From Spirochaetota bacterium (GTDB lineage: Bacteria; Spirochaetota; Spirochaetia; Sphaerochaetales; Sphaerochaetaceae): a DNA stretch of 64,000 bases. Within the stretch, counting starts at the first letter, position 1; each line of letters opens with the position of its first letter. The stretch is taken from contig JAEXDQ010000053.1 in assembly GCA_023401595.1 (NCBI GenBank), forward strand, positions 96,401 to 160,400. The letters are read 5' to 3'. The notes under the pieces were generated by a model that had not been told where the DNA came from, searched no databases, and worked only from the letters and a program-made list of their open reading frames with translations. Position numbers and translations under genes: made by a program. Of the stretch, positions 45,462 through 54,363 are shown one piece after another.

Positions 45462-46760
45462 ATGTACCGAATCGCAATTGAAAAATTATTTGAATGGAAA
45501 CAAAGTAAACGCCGGAAGCCTTTGATTATCGAAGGCGCACGCCAGGTTGGCAAAACTTGGCTGATGAAAGAATTTGGCAAGCAGGCGTATGCGGATACGG
45601 TATATATCAATTTTGACTCCAATTCCAGAATGGCGGAGTTGTTTGCATCCGATTTGGATATTGACCGTTTAATTATGGGACTGGAACTGTATGTAGGGCG
45701 CAAAATTGATCCCGACAACTCTTTGCTGATTTTTGATGAAGTGCAAGAAGTTCCAAGAGCATTGGCCTCTTTGAAGTATTTTTATGAAAACGCACCGCAG
45801 TACCACATTGTGTGCGCCGGCTCCTTGCTCGGTATAGCTTTGCACCAAGGCACATCTTTCCCCGTGGGCAAGGTAGACTTCTTGAAACTGTATCCTCTTT
45901 CTTTCAAAGAGTTTTTAATGGCAACTGATAAGGAACGTTTTGCTGAACTTCTTGATAAGCAAGACTTCGAGATGATCACAAGTTTTAAGCAAACATATAT
46001 CGACGCCTTGAAGCATTACTACTTTGTTGGTGGTATGCCCGAAGCTGTGCAGAGCTTTGCGGAGAATAAAGATTTTAACGAGGTTCGTGAAATTCAGAAA
46101 CGAATCCTTGCAGCCTATGAACAAGATTTTTCCAAGCATGCACCAAACGAAATCGTTCCGAGGCTGCGTATGTTATGGAACAGCATTCCTTCTCAACTTG
46201 CCAAAGAAAACAAAAAGTTCATATACGGTCTTGTTCGTGAAAGAGCCCGTGCGAAAGAGTATGAAACTGCGATTATGTGGCTTAGTGACTGTGGTCTTGT
46301 TCATAAGGTCTGCCGTGTGAATGCGGCGGGTATTCCGTTGAGAGCGTATGAAGACTTGAAAGCATTCAAGTTATTTGTAGTAGACGTAGGACTTCTTGGT
46401 TGTATGGCCGGACTTCGCCAACGTACTTTGCTCGATGGCAATGATCTTTTTGTTGAGTTCAGGGGTGCGCTCACAGAGCAGTATGTTTGTCAGCAGCTAA
46501 AAACCATCGAAGACTTGGATATCTACTATTACACCAATGACAGGGGTTCCTGCGAGGTTGACTTTGTTGTTGATACGGGCGAGTTGATTATTCCCGTTGA
46601 AGTAAAGGCTGAAGTAAATCTCAGAGCGAAGAGTCTGAAAACCTATCAGGAAAAATTCTCTCCTGAAGTCTCTGTCCGTACATCTATGACAGACTATAAA
46701 AAAGAAGAATGGCTCGTTAATCTGCCGCTATATGCGATAGATCAGATTACCAAAGTATAA
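45462..46760 (+). CDS. AAA-family ATP-binding protein with DUF4143 domain (second copy type)
   Basis: 432 residues from the ATG at 45462 (GGAGG 7 bases upstream; begins MYRIAIEKLFEW). Walker A is GARQVGKT (25-32), Walker B SLLIFDEVQEV, then CAGSLLGIAL, YPLSFKEFL, YFVGGMPEAV, and the C-terminal nuclease-like core CEVDFVVDTG with IPVEVKAEVN, complete here unlike the protein at 17953. This subgroup is common and often multi-copy in gut bacteria; its biological role is unproven (toxin-antitoxin-like, anti-phage or regulatory roles have been suggested). AT-rich codon use marks acquisition. Confidence 0.88.
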   Translation: MYRIAIEKLFEWKQSKRRKPLIIEGARQVGKTWLMKEFGKQAYADTVYINFDSNSRMAELFASDLDIDRLIMGLELYVGRKIDPDNSLLIFDEVQEVPRALASLKYFYENAPQYHIVCAGSLLGIALHQGTSFPVGKVDFLKLYPLSFKEFLMATDKERFAELLDKQDFEMITSFKQTYIDALKHYYFVGGMPEAVQSFAENKDFNEVREIQKRILAAYEQDFSKHAPNEIVPRLRMLWNSIPSQLAKENKKFIYGLVRERARAKEYETAIMWLSDCGLVHKVCRVNAAGIPLRAYEDLKAFKLFVVDVGLLGCMAGLRQRTLLDGNDLFVEFRGALTEQYVCQQLKTIEDLDIYYYTNDRGSCEVDFVVDTGELIIPVEVKAEVNLRAKSLKTYQEKFSPEVSVRTSMTDYKKEEWLVNLPLYAIDQITKV

Positions 46761-46775
46761 ACAGAGGCAACAGTT

Positions 46776-46946
46776 ATGAGCATTAAACAGCTATCTTCCG
46801 ACGGCAAAATCGCCTATTTGATTAAGCCGATAATGAAAGTGTTGCAAGAAGCTGGCGGTCAGATAGAGCGTTCCGAAATTAAAGCTTGCATGTCTGATTT
46901 GGATGACCAAACTGCGGAATTTGCTGAAATCGAAAATGAAATCTAA
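46776..46946 (+). pseudogene. N-terminal fragment of an Mrr-type restriction protein (Mrr_N)
   Basis: A 56-codon frame beginning MSIKQLSSDGKIAYLI and containing VLQEAGGQIERSEIKACMSDLDD. This matches the winged-helix N-terminal domain (Mrr_N) of type IV restriction endonucleases; the family normally continues into a nuclease domain, which is absent. It stops at ENEI followed by unrelated AT-rich DNA, so I treat it as truncated. It sits 15 bases after the ATPase gene. Confidence 0.55.
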
Positions 46947-47130
46947 AAAAACGGAAACACATATAAGGGGTTTTACTTTAAGTTTAATTTTGCGATTAAC
47001 GATTTGTTCTTTATCGGTTACCTGTTAAGACTTATGTTTTAGATGAGTTTTATAGCTCAGAAGAATAAGACTAGTTATCTTGCTTTTGTTGAAAATCGTT
47101 TGGGAAAACCAATGCTAATTTGGGAATTTA

Positions 47131-47367
47131 ATGGACCATTTCCAGATGTCGTCCGAGGGCTACGAAAAGGAACAGGACAAGCTTCGTGCCAAGATTGCAA
47201 TGTCGGAAGAAGAAATCCAAAATCAACAAGATTTGGTGGAGAAAGTAGATAGGTTCATCCAAGTCCAGCGGGCACAGAATTCAAGATGTGGACATCAGCT
47301 ACAACTATATCGGCATACTCCCCGCCAATTTACTCTATGACATCCAAAACGAAAAAACGGCATGACC
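47131..47367 (+). pseudogene. Decayed C-terminus of a large serine recombinase
   Basis: Frame 1 encodes SSEGYEKEQDKLRAKIAMSEEEIQ then DLVEKVDRFIQVQRAQ, the coiled-coil tail of Tn4451/CTn-type serine recombinases. A frameshift and an internal deletion follow (the expected DIEELT-like part is missing), and another frame continues with DVDISYNYIGILPANLLYDIQ to a stop near 47365, the typical recombinase end. The catalytic domain is gone. It indicates that the surrounding AT-rich DNA came with an integrative element. Confidence 0.65.
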
Positions 47368-47379
47368 TAAATCATGCCG
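47352..47379 (-). terminator. Rho-independent terminator downstream of the GH20 gene
   Basis: On the minus strand CGGCATGA (47379-47372) pairs with TCATGCCG (47365-47358), followed by six T residues. It lies about 80 bases after the GH20 stop at 47460. Confidence 0.8.
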
Positions 47380-47459
47380 CTTCCCGAAAACAAATTATAC
47401 TGTTTTATTGAACCGACCTCTGCGCAGTCCTTTTTTGCGCGCCGTACTGGCGTCGGTCA

Positions 47460-49043
47460 TCAATATCCGTCGGGCTGTGGTCTTTCCTCCTCCGACAACG
47501 CGCCTTGGTAGAAGTAGAAGCCCAACGCTTTCAGGCGGGACTGCAACGCGGGGAGCCTTCGTCTGAAGCTGTCGAAGTCCTTGCGTTCCTTCGGCGACCA
47601 AAAACTTTCGGCCAACGCTGAGAGCCGCGGGAAATACATGTACTCGGCTTGTTTTGACCAGTTGACTTTTTCCGTCCAGAGATTGCCTTGACCGCCGATC
47701 ACCATTTTCGCCTGTCCGTCGTCCATGCCGGGCGCTATGGGATCCATTTCATAGGCGGCTTGTACCGTCACGATATTGATATTGCCGGGTTCTTCCGGAC
47801 TGTCAAGGTGCTTGTAGTCCAGATAGCATGTCGAGATAGGGCACATGATCACCTCGTGTCCAAGAGCGCTGGCCTTGACACCCCCTTCCAGACCTCTCCA
47901 CGACATGACTATCACGTCTTTCGGCAGTCCCAGGGTTTCCGTCCCGTCAAGCACCTCATCCCAGCCGATGGCGCGCCGTCCATATTTGTTCACAAGCTTC
48001 GCGACCTGGACGGTCATCCAGCTTTGCAGTTCGTCGACCGAACCCAGCCCTTCCTGTTCCATGCGTGTCCGGCATCTAGGGCATTCCTTCCATCTGGTAC
48101 GCGGACACTCATCTCCGCCGATATGGATGTATGGAGAAGGGAACAGTTCGGCCACGGTCTTGAATACGGTATCAAGGACTTCCAGAACCTTGTCGTTGCC
48201 CACGCACATGACATCCTCGAAAATCCCCCATCGGTCCTCTACCTGGTAGGGGCCTCCGGTACAACCTAGCTCCGGATACGCCGCGAGCAGCGCCGAAGCA
48301 TGTCCCGGAGTTTCGATTTCCGGAATCACCATGATATGCCGTCGCGCCGCATACTCAACGACGTCACGTATCTGTTCCGCGGTGTAATAGCCCCCGTAGA
48401 TTCTGTCCCAGGATTGTTGGAGTCTCATCCTATATGCGCCGGTGGCTGTAAGTTCTGGATATCCAGGTACCGGCAGGCGCCAGCCCTGGTCGTCGACCAG
48501 ATGCCAATGGAACCGGTTGAGGTGATGCAGGCTTGCGACGTCGAGCATCTTCCTGATGAAGCCGACGGTAAAGAAATGCCTTGAGCTGTCAAGCATGAAT
48601 CCCCGCCAGGAGAAACGGGGGAAGTCGGTACAGGTGAAGCAGGGGATGTCCGCTCCAGAGGAAAGCAGCAGCTGTCTGATCGTCTGCAATCCCCACCAGA
48701 TGCCGTCGCTGTTGTTCGCCACGATACTGATGGCTCGTGGCGTGACTTCGATAGTATACGATTCCGTCGCAATGTCCTGGACCCCTCCGAGACTCAGCGT
48801 GATATTGGATACGCCACGCGATCTGTCCCTGCATTCCTCGGAATAGAGGGGCAGCGATTGGCCATACCCCAGAATCCTCGCATATTCCTCAGCTGCAAGC
48901 GCCGCTTCCGATGTTAATGATTTTTGGTATATTATACCGATATCGGAATTAAAACTAAATAGACCATCAGAATCAAGAATATGAACCGGATTTGGAATCA
49001 ATTGCTCGCTGGCTTTTGTGTATGGTGTGTGTCGTGTGTTCAT
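47460..49043 (-). CDS. Beta-N-acetylhexosaminidase (GH20)
   Basis: 527 residues. The GH20b-type N-terminal domain (IVANNSDGIWWGLQTIRQLL) is followed by the catalytic barrel: WRGFMLDSSRHF, FHWHLVDDQGWRLP, IPEIETPGHASA, and the catalytic Asp-Glu pair in HIGGDECP. It removes terminal beta-GlcNAc (or GalNAc). No signal peptide is seen, so it probably acts on imported oligosaccharides. The ATG at 49043 has no Shine-Dalgarno but lies at the predicted transcription start. It is divergent from the ROK regulator, which likely controls the neighbouring sugar genes. Confidence 0.92.
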   Translation of the reverse strand: MNTRHTPYTKASEQLIPNPVHILDSDGLFSFNSDIGIIYQKSLTSEAALAAEEYARILGYGQSLPLYSEECRDRSRGVSNITLSLGGVQDIATESYTIEVTPRAISIVANNSDGIWWGLQTIRQLLLSSGADIPCFTCTDFPRFSWRGFMLDSSRHFFTVGFIRKMLDVASLHHLNRFHWHLVDDQGWRLPVPGYPELTATGAYRMRLQQSWDRIYGGYYTAEQIRDVVEYAARRHIMVIPEIETPGHASALLAAYPELGCTGGPYQVEDRWGIFEDVMCVGNDKVLEVLDTVFKTVAELFPSPYIHIGGDECPRTRWKECPRCRTRMEQEGLGSVDELQSWMTVQVAKLVNKYGRRAIGWDEVLDGTETLGLPKDVIVMSWRGLEGGVKASALGHEVIMCPISTCYLDYKHLDSPEEPGNINIVTVQAAYEMDPIAPGMDDGQAKMVIGGQGNLWTEKVNWSKQAEYMYFPRLSALAESFWSPKERKDFDSFRRRLPALQSRLKALGFYFYQGALSEEERPQPDGY

Positions 49044-49079
49044 GTTATTCGGCATAGCACGGCGATTGTCGGTTGTCAA
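49043..49079 (-). promoter_or_regulatory. Promoter of the GH20 gene, apparently leaderless
   Basis: On the minus strand TTGACA (49079-49074), 17 bases, TATGCC (49056-49051). The transcript would start within 1-2 bases of the ATG at 49043, and no ribosome site precedes that ATG. The -10 is weak. Confidence 0.45.
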
Positions 49080-49267
49080 GGCGAAACAATATGGAGCAAA
49101 AGGCCGGTATGTGAACGTTTGGCGATGGGTTTCCAGTCGGACGCTCTTGGCCCCAACGCCCATCATAACTGGCTACGGCTGTTTTGGGCAGACGTTTTCA
49201 TCCGATTGCCGTCGATTCGTTCATCTGCGTCTCAGACAGGGCGGGGCGGGAGTCGGGAAAGATTTTG

Positions 49268-49320
49268 TTGACAGGATGGGGAGCGCATGGTAGCCTTTGT
49301 TCGTACAGAGAGCAAACAAA
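49268..49320 (+). promoter_or_regulatory. Promoter and 25-bp operator of the ROK-permease operon
   Basis: TTGACA (49268-49273), 17 bases, TAGCCT (49291-49296). From the last base of the -10 box runs a 25-bp interrupted palindrome (49296-49320): left half TTTGTTCGTAC, right half GAGCAAACAAA. The same design, with identical spacing, is found at 52640-52692. It is likely the operator of the ROK protein encoded 53 bases downstream. Confidence 0.75.
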
Positions 49321-49372
49321 CTTCTGAAAGGAGTAGCCAAAGCCATTCGACTGGTACAGCGTAGCATGACAT

Positions 49373-50563
49373 ATGAGAATTAACAACAACAATTTCCAGA
49401 AGAACGCGAATACTTCCTTGGTCGCCCAACGTATCTGGCGCACACCCGGTATCAGCCGGGTCGATATCGCAAGGGAACTGAGCCTGTATCGTTCCACCGT
49501 CACGAATATCATTTCTTCATTGATTGACAATGAGATCGTATATGAAGGCGAAGAGGGCAACGGTATGGCACGCGGAGGTCGTAAGCCGATCATCCTCCGC
49601 CTGAATGAAAAATTCGGTTGTGTCGTCGGGTTCGATATCCAGCCGTCGCATTATCGCGTCGTCGTTCTCGACATGGCCGGCAATGTCTTGTGGGAAGGCG
49701 TCGGAATGATACCTGATGTCCACTTCGACGGCGTCATCGATTTCCTGATGGATATCGCGCTGGTTGAAGTCGTACGGATCGGCTTGCCGCTACTTGGCGT
49801 CTGTATCGGGATTCCCGGTATAGTGGACAGCGACAGGGGGATCATCCGGTATGCCGAGCCGTTCAAGTTGATCGACTATGACCTCTATTCCTATTTCACC
49901 AGACGATATGATACGACCGTCCTCGTTGAGAATGACGCTAATTGTTGCGCGTGGCTGGAGATGACGTTGAATCGTCAGGTCAATCTGGGGGATTTCATCT
50001 GCCTGATAGGTGATTTTCATGAAGGAAACTATACGTTCGAGGACCGCAGCGGTATCGGTGTCGGAATCGGCCTGTCGATCGGCGGAAGGGTCTATCATGG
50101 CAGCCACGCCGCCGCCGGCGAATTCTGTTCCCTGTCCTGGCGCAAGGAGTGTCCGGGGCAGACTGGATTGCCCGATGAGCTGCTGGTCAAGTCCGCTCAT
50201 GACGAAACGGCCTGGCGTGCCTGGCTGACTGATCTATTTTCTTCATTGGTGCCGGTGATCTCCGTCATGGATCCTAGGGTCGTGTTTATCCATGGCTGTC
50301 CGTTCGCCGATGAGCAGAAGATCCGCAAGGAATTGGCTGAATTGGTTCCGCAGTTCCTTGCGGTATTGGACAAGGTAGGGTGCCAGCTGGTGTTCAACGC
50401 CCAGGATGAAGCTGTCGTGGCGAAAGGCGCCGCGATGATGTTCCTGCAAAAGCTGTTTGCGGTTCCCGAACTATCCGAAATGGATTCGAGATGCCATTTT
50501 GACTGGGATGATGTAATCCGGCAGGCATCGTCGAAAAAAATGTCTTACAGGAAGAACTTCTGA
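49373..50563 (+). CDS. ROK-family transcriptional repressor (NagC/XylR-like)
   Basis: 396 residues. The N-terminal winged helix (SLVAQRIWRTPGISRVDIARELSLYRSTVTNIISSL) binds DNA; the C-terminal ROK domain has the sugar-binding segments VGFDIQPSHYRVVV, GIPGIVD, VENDANCCAWLE and IGVGIGLSIGGRVYHGSHAAAGEF. Only two of the usual zinc-motif cysteines remain (EFCSLSWRKECPG). It is co-transcribed with the two permease genes (17-base gap). The palindrome over its promoter and the matching one before the binding-protein gene are the expected operators. An aminosugar inducer is inferred from the neighbours. Confidence 0.9.
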   Translation: MRINNNNFQKNANTSLVAQRIWRTPGISRVDIARELSLYRSTVTNIISSLIDNEIVYEGEEGNGMARGGRKPIILRLNEKFGCVVGFDIQPSHYRVVVLDMAGNVLWEGVGMIPDVHFDGVIDFLMDIALVEVVRIGLPLLGVCIGIPGIVDSDRGIIRYAEPFKLIDYDLYSYFTRRYDTTVLVENDANCCAWLEMTLNRQVNLGDFICLIGDFHEGNYTFEDRSGIGVGIGLSIGGRVYHGSHAAAGEFCSLSWRKECPGQTGLPDELLVKSAHDETAWRAWLTDLFSSLVPVISVMDPRVVFIHGCPFADEQKIRKELAELVPQFLAVLDKVGCQLVFNAQDEAVVAKGAAMMFLQKLFAVPELSEMDSRCHFDWDDVIRQASSKKMSYRKNF

Positions 50564-50580
50564 CGTAAAGGAGGAGTTGC

Positions 50581-51546
50581 ATGTCGAGTATCAAGAGACT
50601 GGATGGCGGTGCGAATGCCAACGACACCACGATACAATTGAAGAAGAGGAACGGTGTTACGTCCCGAAGGGAACAGGTTTTGTCCTATTGGGTCCTCGTG
50701 CTTCCCGGGTTCCTCATCTATGTGGCGGTCATGGCGTTCCCGACCGTTTTCTCCATTTTCCTGAGCTTGAGCAACTACAAGGGTGGAAAGCTGTTCGGCG
50801 GGCCGAATCCTGTGAGTCTAGTTGGCTTCGGCAACTATGCCAAGATGTTCACGGACGAGTATTTCTATCTGGCTTTGAAGAACAATATGTATATCGTGCT
50901 GATTTCCGTATTCGGGCAAATCCCGCTTGGTTTCTTCATGGCCTACATCCTTTTCCGGGGGATGGTGAGGGGCAGGGATTTTTTCCAGACGATGATATAC
51001 CTTCCTTGCGTCATATCCACCGTCGTCATCGGTATCCTGTGGAAAGCGTTCTTCGCTCCGACCGGAGCTTTTACCGACCTGGTGCGGATGTTCAACCCGA
51101 TGTACGAAGCCGGCCTTTCGAGCCATCCCATGATCAAGGTCCTGTTCGTCATCCTTTGGATGTACACCGGTACGTATCTGATCATTTTCATGGCTAATTT
51201 GCAGAAGATCGACGTCTCGGTCATTGAGGCGGCGAAAATCGATGGTGCGAGCGAGATGCAGGCCCTGAGGTACATTATTCTCCCTGCGTTGAGCGGTGTG
51301 ATCGTCACTTCGGCGATCTTGGCGATCAGCGGCTCCTTGAAGAGCTTCGACTTGATCTATGTCATGACCGCCGGAGGACCTGCGAACCGTACCAGCGTTC
51401 TGTCGCTCTATATGTATGACAAAGCGTTCAAAGGCGCTCCGAACTATCCGATGGCCAATGCTATATCGACTGTCATGGTCATCATCAGTTTCCTGCTGAT
51501 TGGATTGACCAAGCTGGCCGAAAGGAAATTCGGGGGGAGGGAGTAG
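50581..51546 (+). CDS. Sugar ABC transporter permease 1 (UgpA/MalF type)
   Basis: 321 residues with about six membrane helices. The cytoplasmic EAA loop, contact site for the ATPase, reads EAAKIDGASEMQALRYIILPAL. An N-terminal cytoplasmic tail of about 35 residues (KKRNGVTSRREQ) precedes helix 1. GGAGG lies 6 bases before the ATG. It pairs with the next gene, 1 base downstream. No ATPase gene is present in the window; such CUT1 systems often share a MsmX/UgpC-type ATPase encoded elsewhere. Confidence 0.93.
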   Translation: MSSIKRLDGGANANDTTIQLKKRNGVTSRREQVLSYWVLVLPGFLIYVAVMAFPTVFSIFLSLSNYKGGKLFGGPNPVSLVGFGNYAKMFTDEYFYLALKNNMYIVLISVFGQIPLGFFMAYILFRGMVRGRDFFQTMIYLPCVISTVVIGILWKAFFAPTGAFTDLVRMFNPMYEAGLSSHPMIKVLFVILWMYTGTYLIIFMANLQKIDVSVIEAAKIDGASEMQALRYIILPALSGVIVTSAILAISGSLKSFDLIYVMTAGGPANRTSVLSLYMYDKAFKGAPNYPMANAISTVMVIISFLLIGLTKLAERKFGGRE

Positions 51547-51547
51547 C

Positions 51548-52414
51548 ATGGCGGATATCAAGGACAATAGAAGCGCTGGAGCCCGTATCGGCTTGGTCGT
51601 CACCTATATCATCTTGGGTATCTTTACGATACTCGCCATATATCCGTTGATCTGGCTGATGATCAATTCCTTCAAGACCACCCAGGAATTCCAGTTGAAC
51701 AAGCTTGGTTTGCCGGGGTCCGTCGAAGGGTATGCGTGGACCACGGTCAACTATACGGACGCTTGGACACGAGGTAAATTCCCGATTCTGATTCTCAACA
51801 GCGTAATTTATACGGGTGTCACGACCATCGTCGTCATCATTTTCTCGTTCATGGGGAGTTTCGCGTTTGCGAAGATCAAGAACAGGGCGACGCCCCTGAT
51901 ACATGGTTCGTTCGTGATCGGCCTGTTGTTGACATTGCAATCGATCATGGTTCCGCTGTATCTCATGGTCAACTGGGTAGGGCTGTACAATACCAGGCTC
52001 GGCGTTCTGATTCCGTACATAGGTATCGGTATGCCGATGGGCATCTATCTCGGAACGGAGTACATCAAGAGCATACCGGATGCGTTGGTCGAAAGCGCGC
52101 GCATAGACGGCGCGACCTATATGAAGATATTCCGTAGCATCATTACTCCGATGGCGGCTCCTGTCGCGACGACTCTGGCGATCCTGACGGTCACTGGTAC
52201 TTGGAATGAATTCATGTTGATCAATATTTTGACCGCTTCCGACAAGATAAAGTCATTGCCGGTCGGCGTGCAGAAGTTCGCCGGCGCGCTTGCGACTGAT
52301 TATGGCAAGCAGTTCGCGGCGTTGGTCATTGGCTTGATACCTATGCTTGCGTTCTATCTCGTATTCAGGAAAGAGATTACCAAGGGCGTTGCGGCAGGGG
52401 CGGTCAAGGGCTGA
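51548..52414 (+). CDS. Sugar ABC transporter permease 2 (UgpE/MalG type)
   Basis: 288 residues with six membrane helices. The EAA loop is ESARIDGATYMKIFRSIITPMAAP, and the gene ends with the family tail ITKGVAAGAVKG. It forms the translocation channel with permease 1, whose stop is 1 base upstream. The binding-protein gene follows after 408 bases and has its own promoter, so its level can be set separately. Confidence 0.93.
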   Translation: MADIKDNRSAGARIGLVVTYIILGIFTILAIYPLIWLMINSFKTTQEFQLNKLGLPGSVEGYAWTTVNYTDAWTRGKFPILILNSVIYTGVTTIVVIIFSFMGSFAFAKIKNRATPLIHGSFVIGLLLTLQSIMVPLYLMVNWVGLYNTRLGVLIPYIGIGMPMGIYLGTEYIKSIPDALVESARIDGATYMKIFRSIITPMAAPVATTLAILTVTGTWNEFMLINILTASDKIKSLPVGVQKFAGALATDYGKQFAALVIGLIPMLAFYLVFRKEITKGVAAGAVKG

Positions 52415-52639
52415 GCCTGATTCTGGGCGTCTGGCGGAATGCCTCTGGGGAAGGAGTCCTCTCCGCCGGCGACGGAGGCGTCGCGGTCGCGCATACGGGC
52501 CTGAGTTACCTTTTCTTCCCGCTGGTCTTGCGTGGTTTCAGCCTCTTTTGTCCATGGTCCGTCTATCCATATGCAGTCTTGACGTCCGGAAACGTTTCAG
52601 GAATTTTGAACGGGGTCTGAAAACAGTTGTAAAAAAAGT

Positions 52640-52692
52640 TTGACAGCTGGATATAAGCATGATAGCATTAGTTTGTACAAAGTATGAACTAA
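52640..52692 (+). promoter_or_regulatory. Promoter and 25-bp operator of the binding-protein gene
   Basis: TTGACA (52640-52645), 17 bases, TAGCAT (52663-52668). A 25-bp interrupted palindrome begins at the last base of the -10 box (52668-52692): halves TTAGTTTGTAC and GTATGAACTAA, nine matching pairs out of eleven. Geometry and sequence match the ROK promoter at 49268. A 148-base leader runs to the start codon. Confidence 0.8.
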
Positions 52693-52822
52693 TTCAGTGA
52701 GAGGGGATTGTCCTGGTCTTTCTTGACCGAAGAGGGAAGGAAGAAGTCGATTCGACACCACTGCATGCAGGGGATGCATGTTACGGTACATACTGAGTTT
52801 GGTAAGTCATTAGGAGGTAAAA

Positions 52823-54175
52823 ATGACTGGACTGAAGAAAATTTCCATTGTGGCTCTAGCTCTTCTTATGGTTGCTTCCATGGCGTTCGCACAAGGTGCC
52901 AAGGACGCCGCCGCGTCCGGACAGACAGAGCTGACCGTTCTGTATTACATTGATATGTCCGCTCCGAACAGCGCCGACGAGATTGAGATGGTTTGGGACA
53001 AGTTCTCCGCCGAGAATCCCGATATCAAGGTCGTTCGTGAAGATCTCTTCAACGAGCCGTTCCATCAGAAGACCGAAGCGTATGTGGCTTCCGGTAATCT
53101 TCCCGACGTTGTCTATATGTGGCCGGGCGGCCGTTCCACCAGCTTGCAGACGACCCATTCCGTAAAAGACCTGATGCCTTTCCTGGAAAAGGACGGTCTT
53201 GTGAATTCCTACGCTCCCGCGGCGCTTGCCCCGCAGGCCGCAGGTTACCTCGCTGAACTCCCCAACGGCATTACTTCTTCCCATATGATGTTCGCGAACA
53301 CAAAGGTTCTGAAGGATAATGGACTTGAAATGCCTAAGACGATGGACGATCTGATCGCGATGGTCCCCGTACTCAAGGCCAAGGGTATTGAAGTCGTCGG
53401 CATGGACAACATGGACAGTTGGGTCATGCAGTCCTGCCTGTTCTCCCTGGTCGTCGGCCGTATGGGTGGCGCGGACTGGTACGACAGGCTCGCCGCTGGT
53501 GAGATCAACTTCAACGATCCTTGGTTCGTCAATTCCCTCGCGGTTATCGACCAACTCTACAGAACCGGCGTCATCAACCCCAATACGTTGAATTCCGCTT
53601 ATGGCAATGGACGTGGCGACTTCGCCGCCGGAAAGGCTGCGTTCTTCATCGACGGCGACTGGGCATGCGCGAACTTCCAGACCGACGCCTCGACCGGCAA
53701 GGCTCTGATTCCTCCCGCCGCTCAGGAAAGCGATATTGAATTGATCGTATTCCCCGCTATTTCCGGCGAAGTCGTCCATAACACCACCAGCGGTGTCGTC
53801 GGTACCGGTTTCGGAATGAGCGCCAACATCCCCGCCGGTTCCGCTAGGGAAGAGGCCGCCTGGAGACTGATCAAGTTCTTGCAGGGCGAATATGTGCAGA
53901 CCTACCGTCTGACCACCGGCGCGTCCTTCCCGTCCAACCTGAACGTCGATGTGGACAAGGTGATCAAGGACAACAATCTCGAACCCCTGGTAGGCAAGAG
54001 AGCCGTTTTCTATACCAAGTATGGCACTACTCCCGTTATCGACGGTGTGTTGCACTCCGATGTCTTCAACGTAATCAACGTTGGTCTACAGGAAATCGGA
54101 CTTGGTACCAAGACTCCTGCCGCTGTCGCCGCAGAAGTCCAGAAAGCTTGGATGGCATTCACCAAGGCCAACTAA
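52823..54175 (+). CDS. Sugar ABC transporter substrate-binding protein
   Basis: 450 residues, extracellular binding protein family 1. A signal peptide ends near AFAQG; no lipobox cysteine is present, so it may be a soluble periplasmic protein. The mature part has LTVLYYIDMSAPNSADEIEMVWDKF, ENPDIKVV and a NLPDVVYMWPGG segment typical of oligosaccharide-binding proteins. AGGAGG lies 5 bases before the ATG. It belongs with the permeases at 50581 and 51548 and is transcribed from its own ROK-type promoter. GlcNAc-containing oligosaccharides are the inferred ligand. Confidence 0.92.
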   Translation: MTGLKKISIVALALLMVASMAFAQGAKDAAASGQTELTVLYYIDMSAPNSADEIEMVWDKFSAENPDIKVVREDLFNEPFHQKTEAYVASGNLPDVVYMWPGGRSTSLQTTHSVKDLMPFLEKDGLVNSYAPAALAPQAAGYLAELPNGITSSHMMFANTKVLKDNGLEMPKTMDDLIAMVPVLKAKGIEVVGMDNMDSWVMQSCLFSLVVGRMGGADWYDRLAAGEINFNDPWFVNSLAVIDQLYRTGVINPNTLNSAYGNGRGDFAAGKAAFFIDGDWACANFQTDASTGKALIPPAAQESDIELIVFPAISGEVVHNTTSGVVGTGFGMSANIPAGSAREEAAWRLIKFLQGEYVQTYRLTTGASFPSNLNVDVDKVIKDNNLEPLVGKRAVFYTKYGTTPVIDGVLHSDVFNVINVGLQEIGLGTKTPAAVAAEVQKAWMAFTKAN

Positions 54176-54194
54176 CATTCATAGTACTCCTCTT

Positions 54195-54226
54195 GAGCCC
54201 GGTGCATCGCATCGGGCTCTTTGTTT
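54195..54226 (+). terminator. Rho-independent terminator after the binding-protein gene
   Basis: GAGCCCG (54195-54201) with CGGGCTC (54213-54219), inner TGC/GCA pairs, then TTTGTTT. Confidence 0.88.
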
Positions 54227-54363
54227 CTAAGGGATGAGAACGCCGGATAATTTTTGAACATCGGCTTCGTGAGACGCATCCTTCCCATACGCCGCGTGGC
54301 TGAAACCTATGGTTGATGAACGGCGGCGGATCAGGGGGCGGTGTGTTCCTCCCCATACCTACG

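Larger units (their letters stand above)
45120..47350. mobile_element. AT-rich block with DUF4143 ATPase, Mrr-N fragment and recombinase relic
   Basis: Base composition drops right after the yhbY terminator and recovers near 47400. Inside are an intact DUF4143 ATPase, the N-terminal fragment of a type IV restriction enzyme-like protein, and the decayed C-terminus of a large serine recombinase. I infer the remnant of an integrated element. No end repeats were found. The stretch 45120-45440 shows no gene. Confidence 0.6.
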
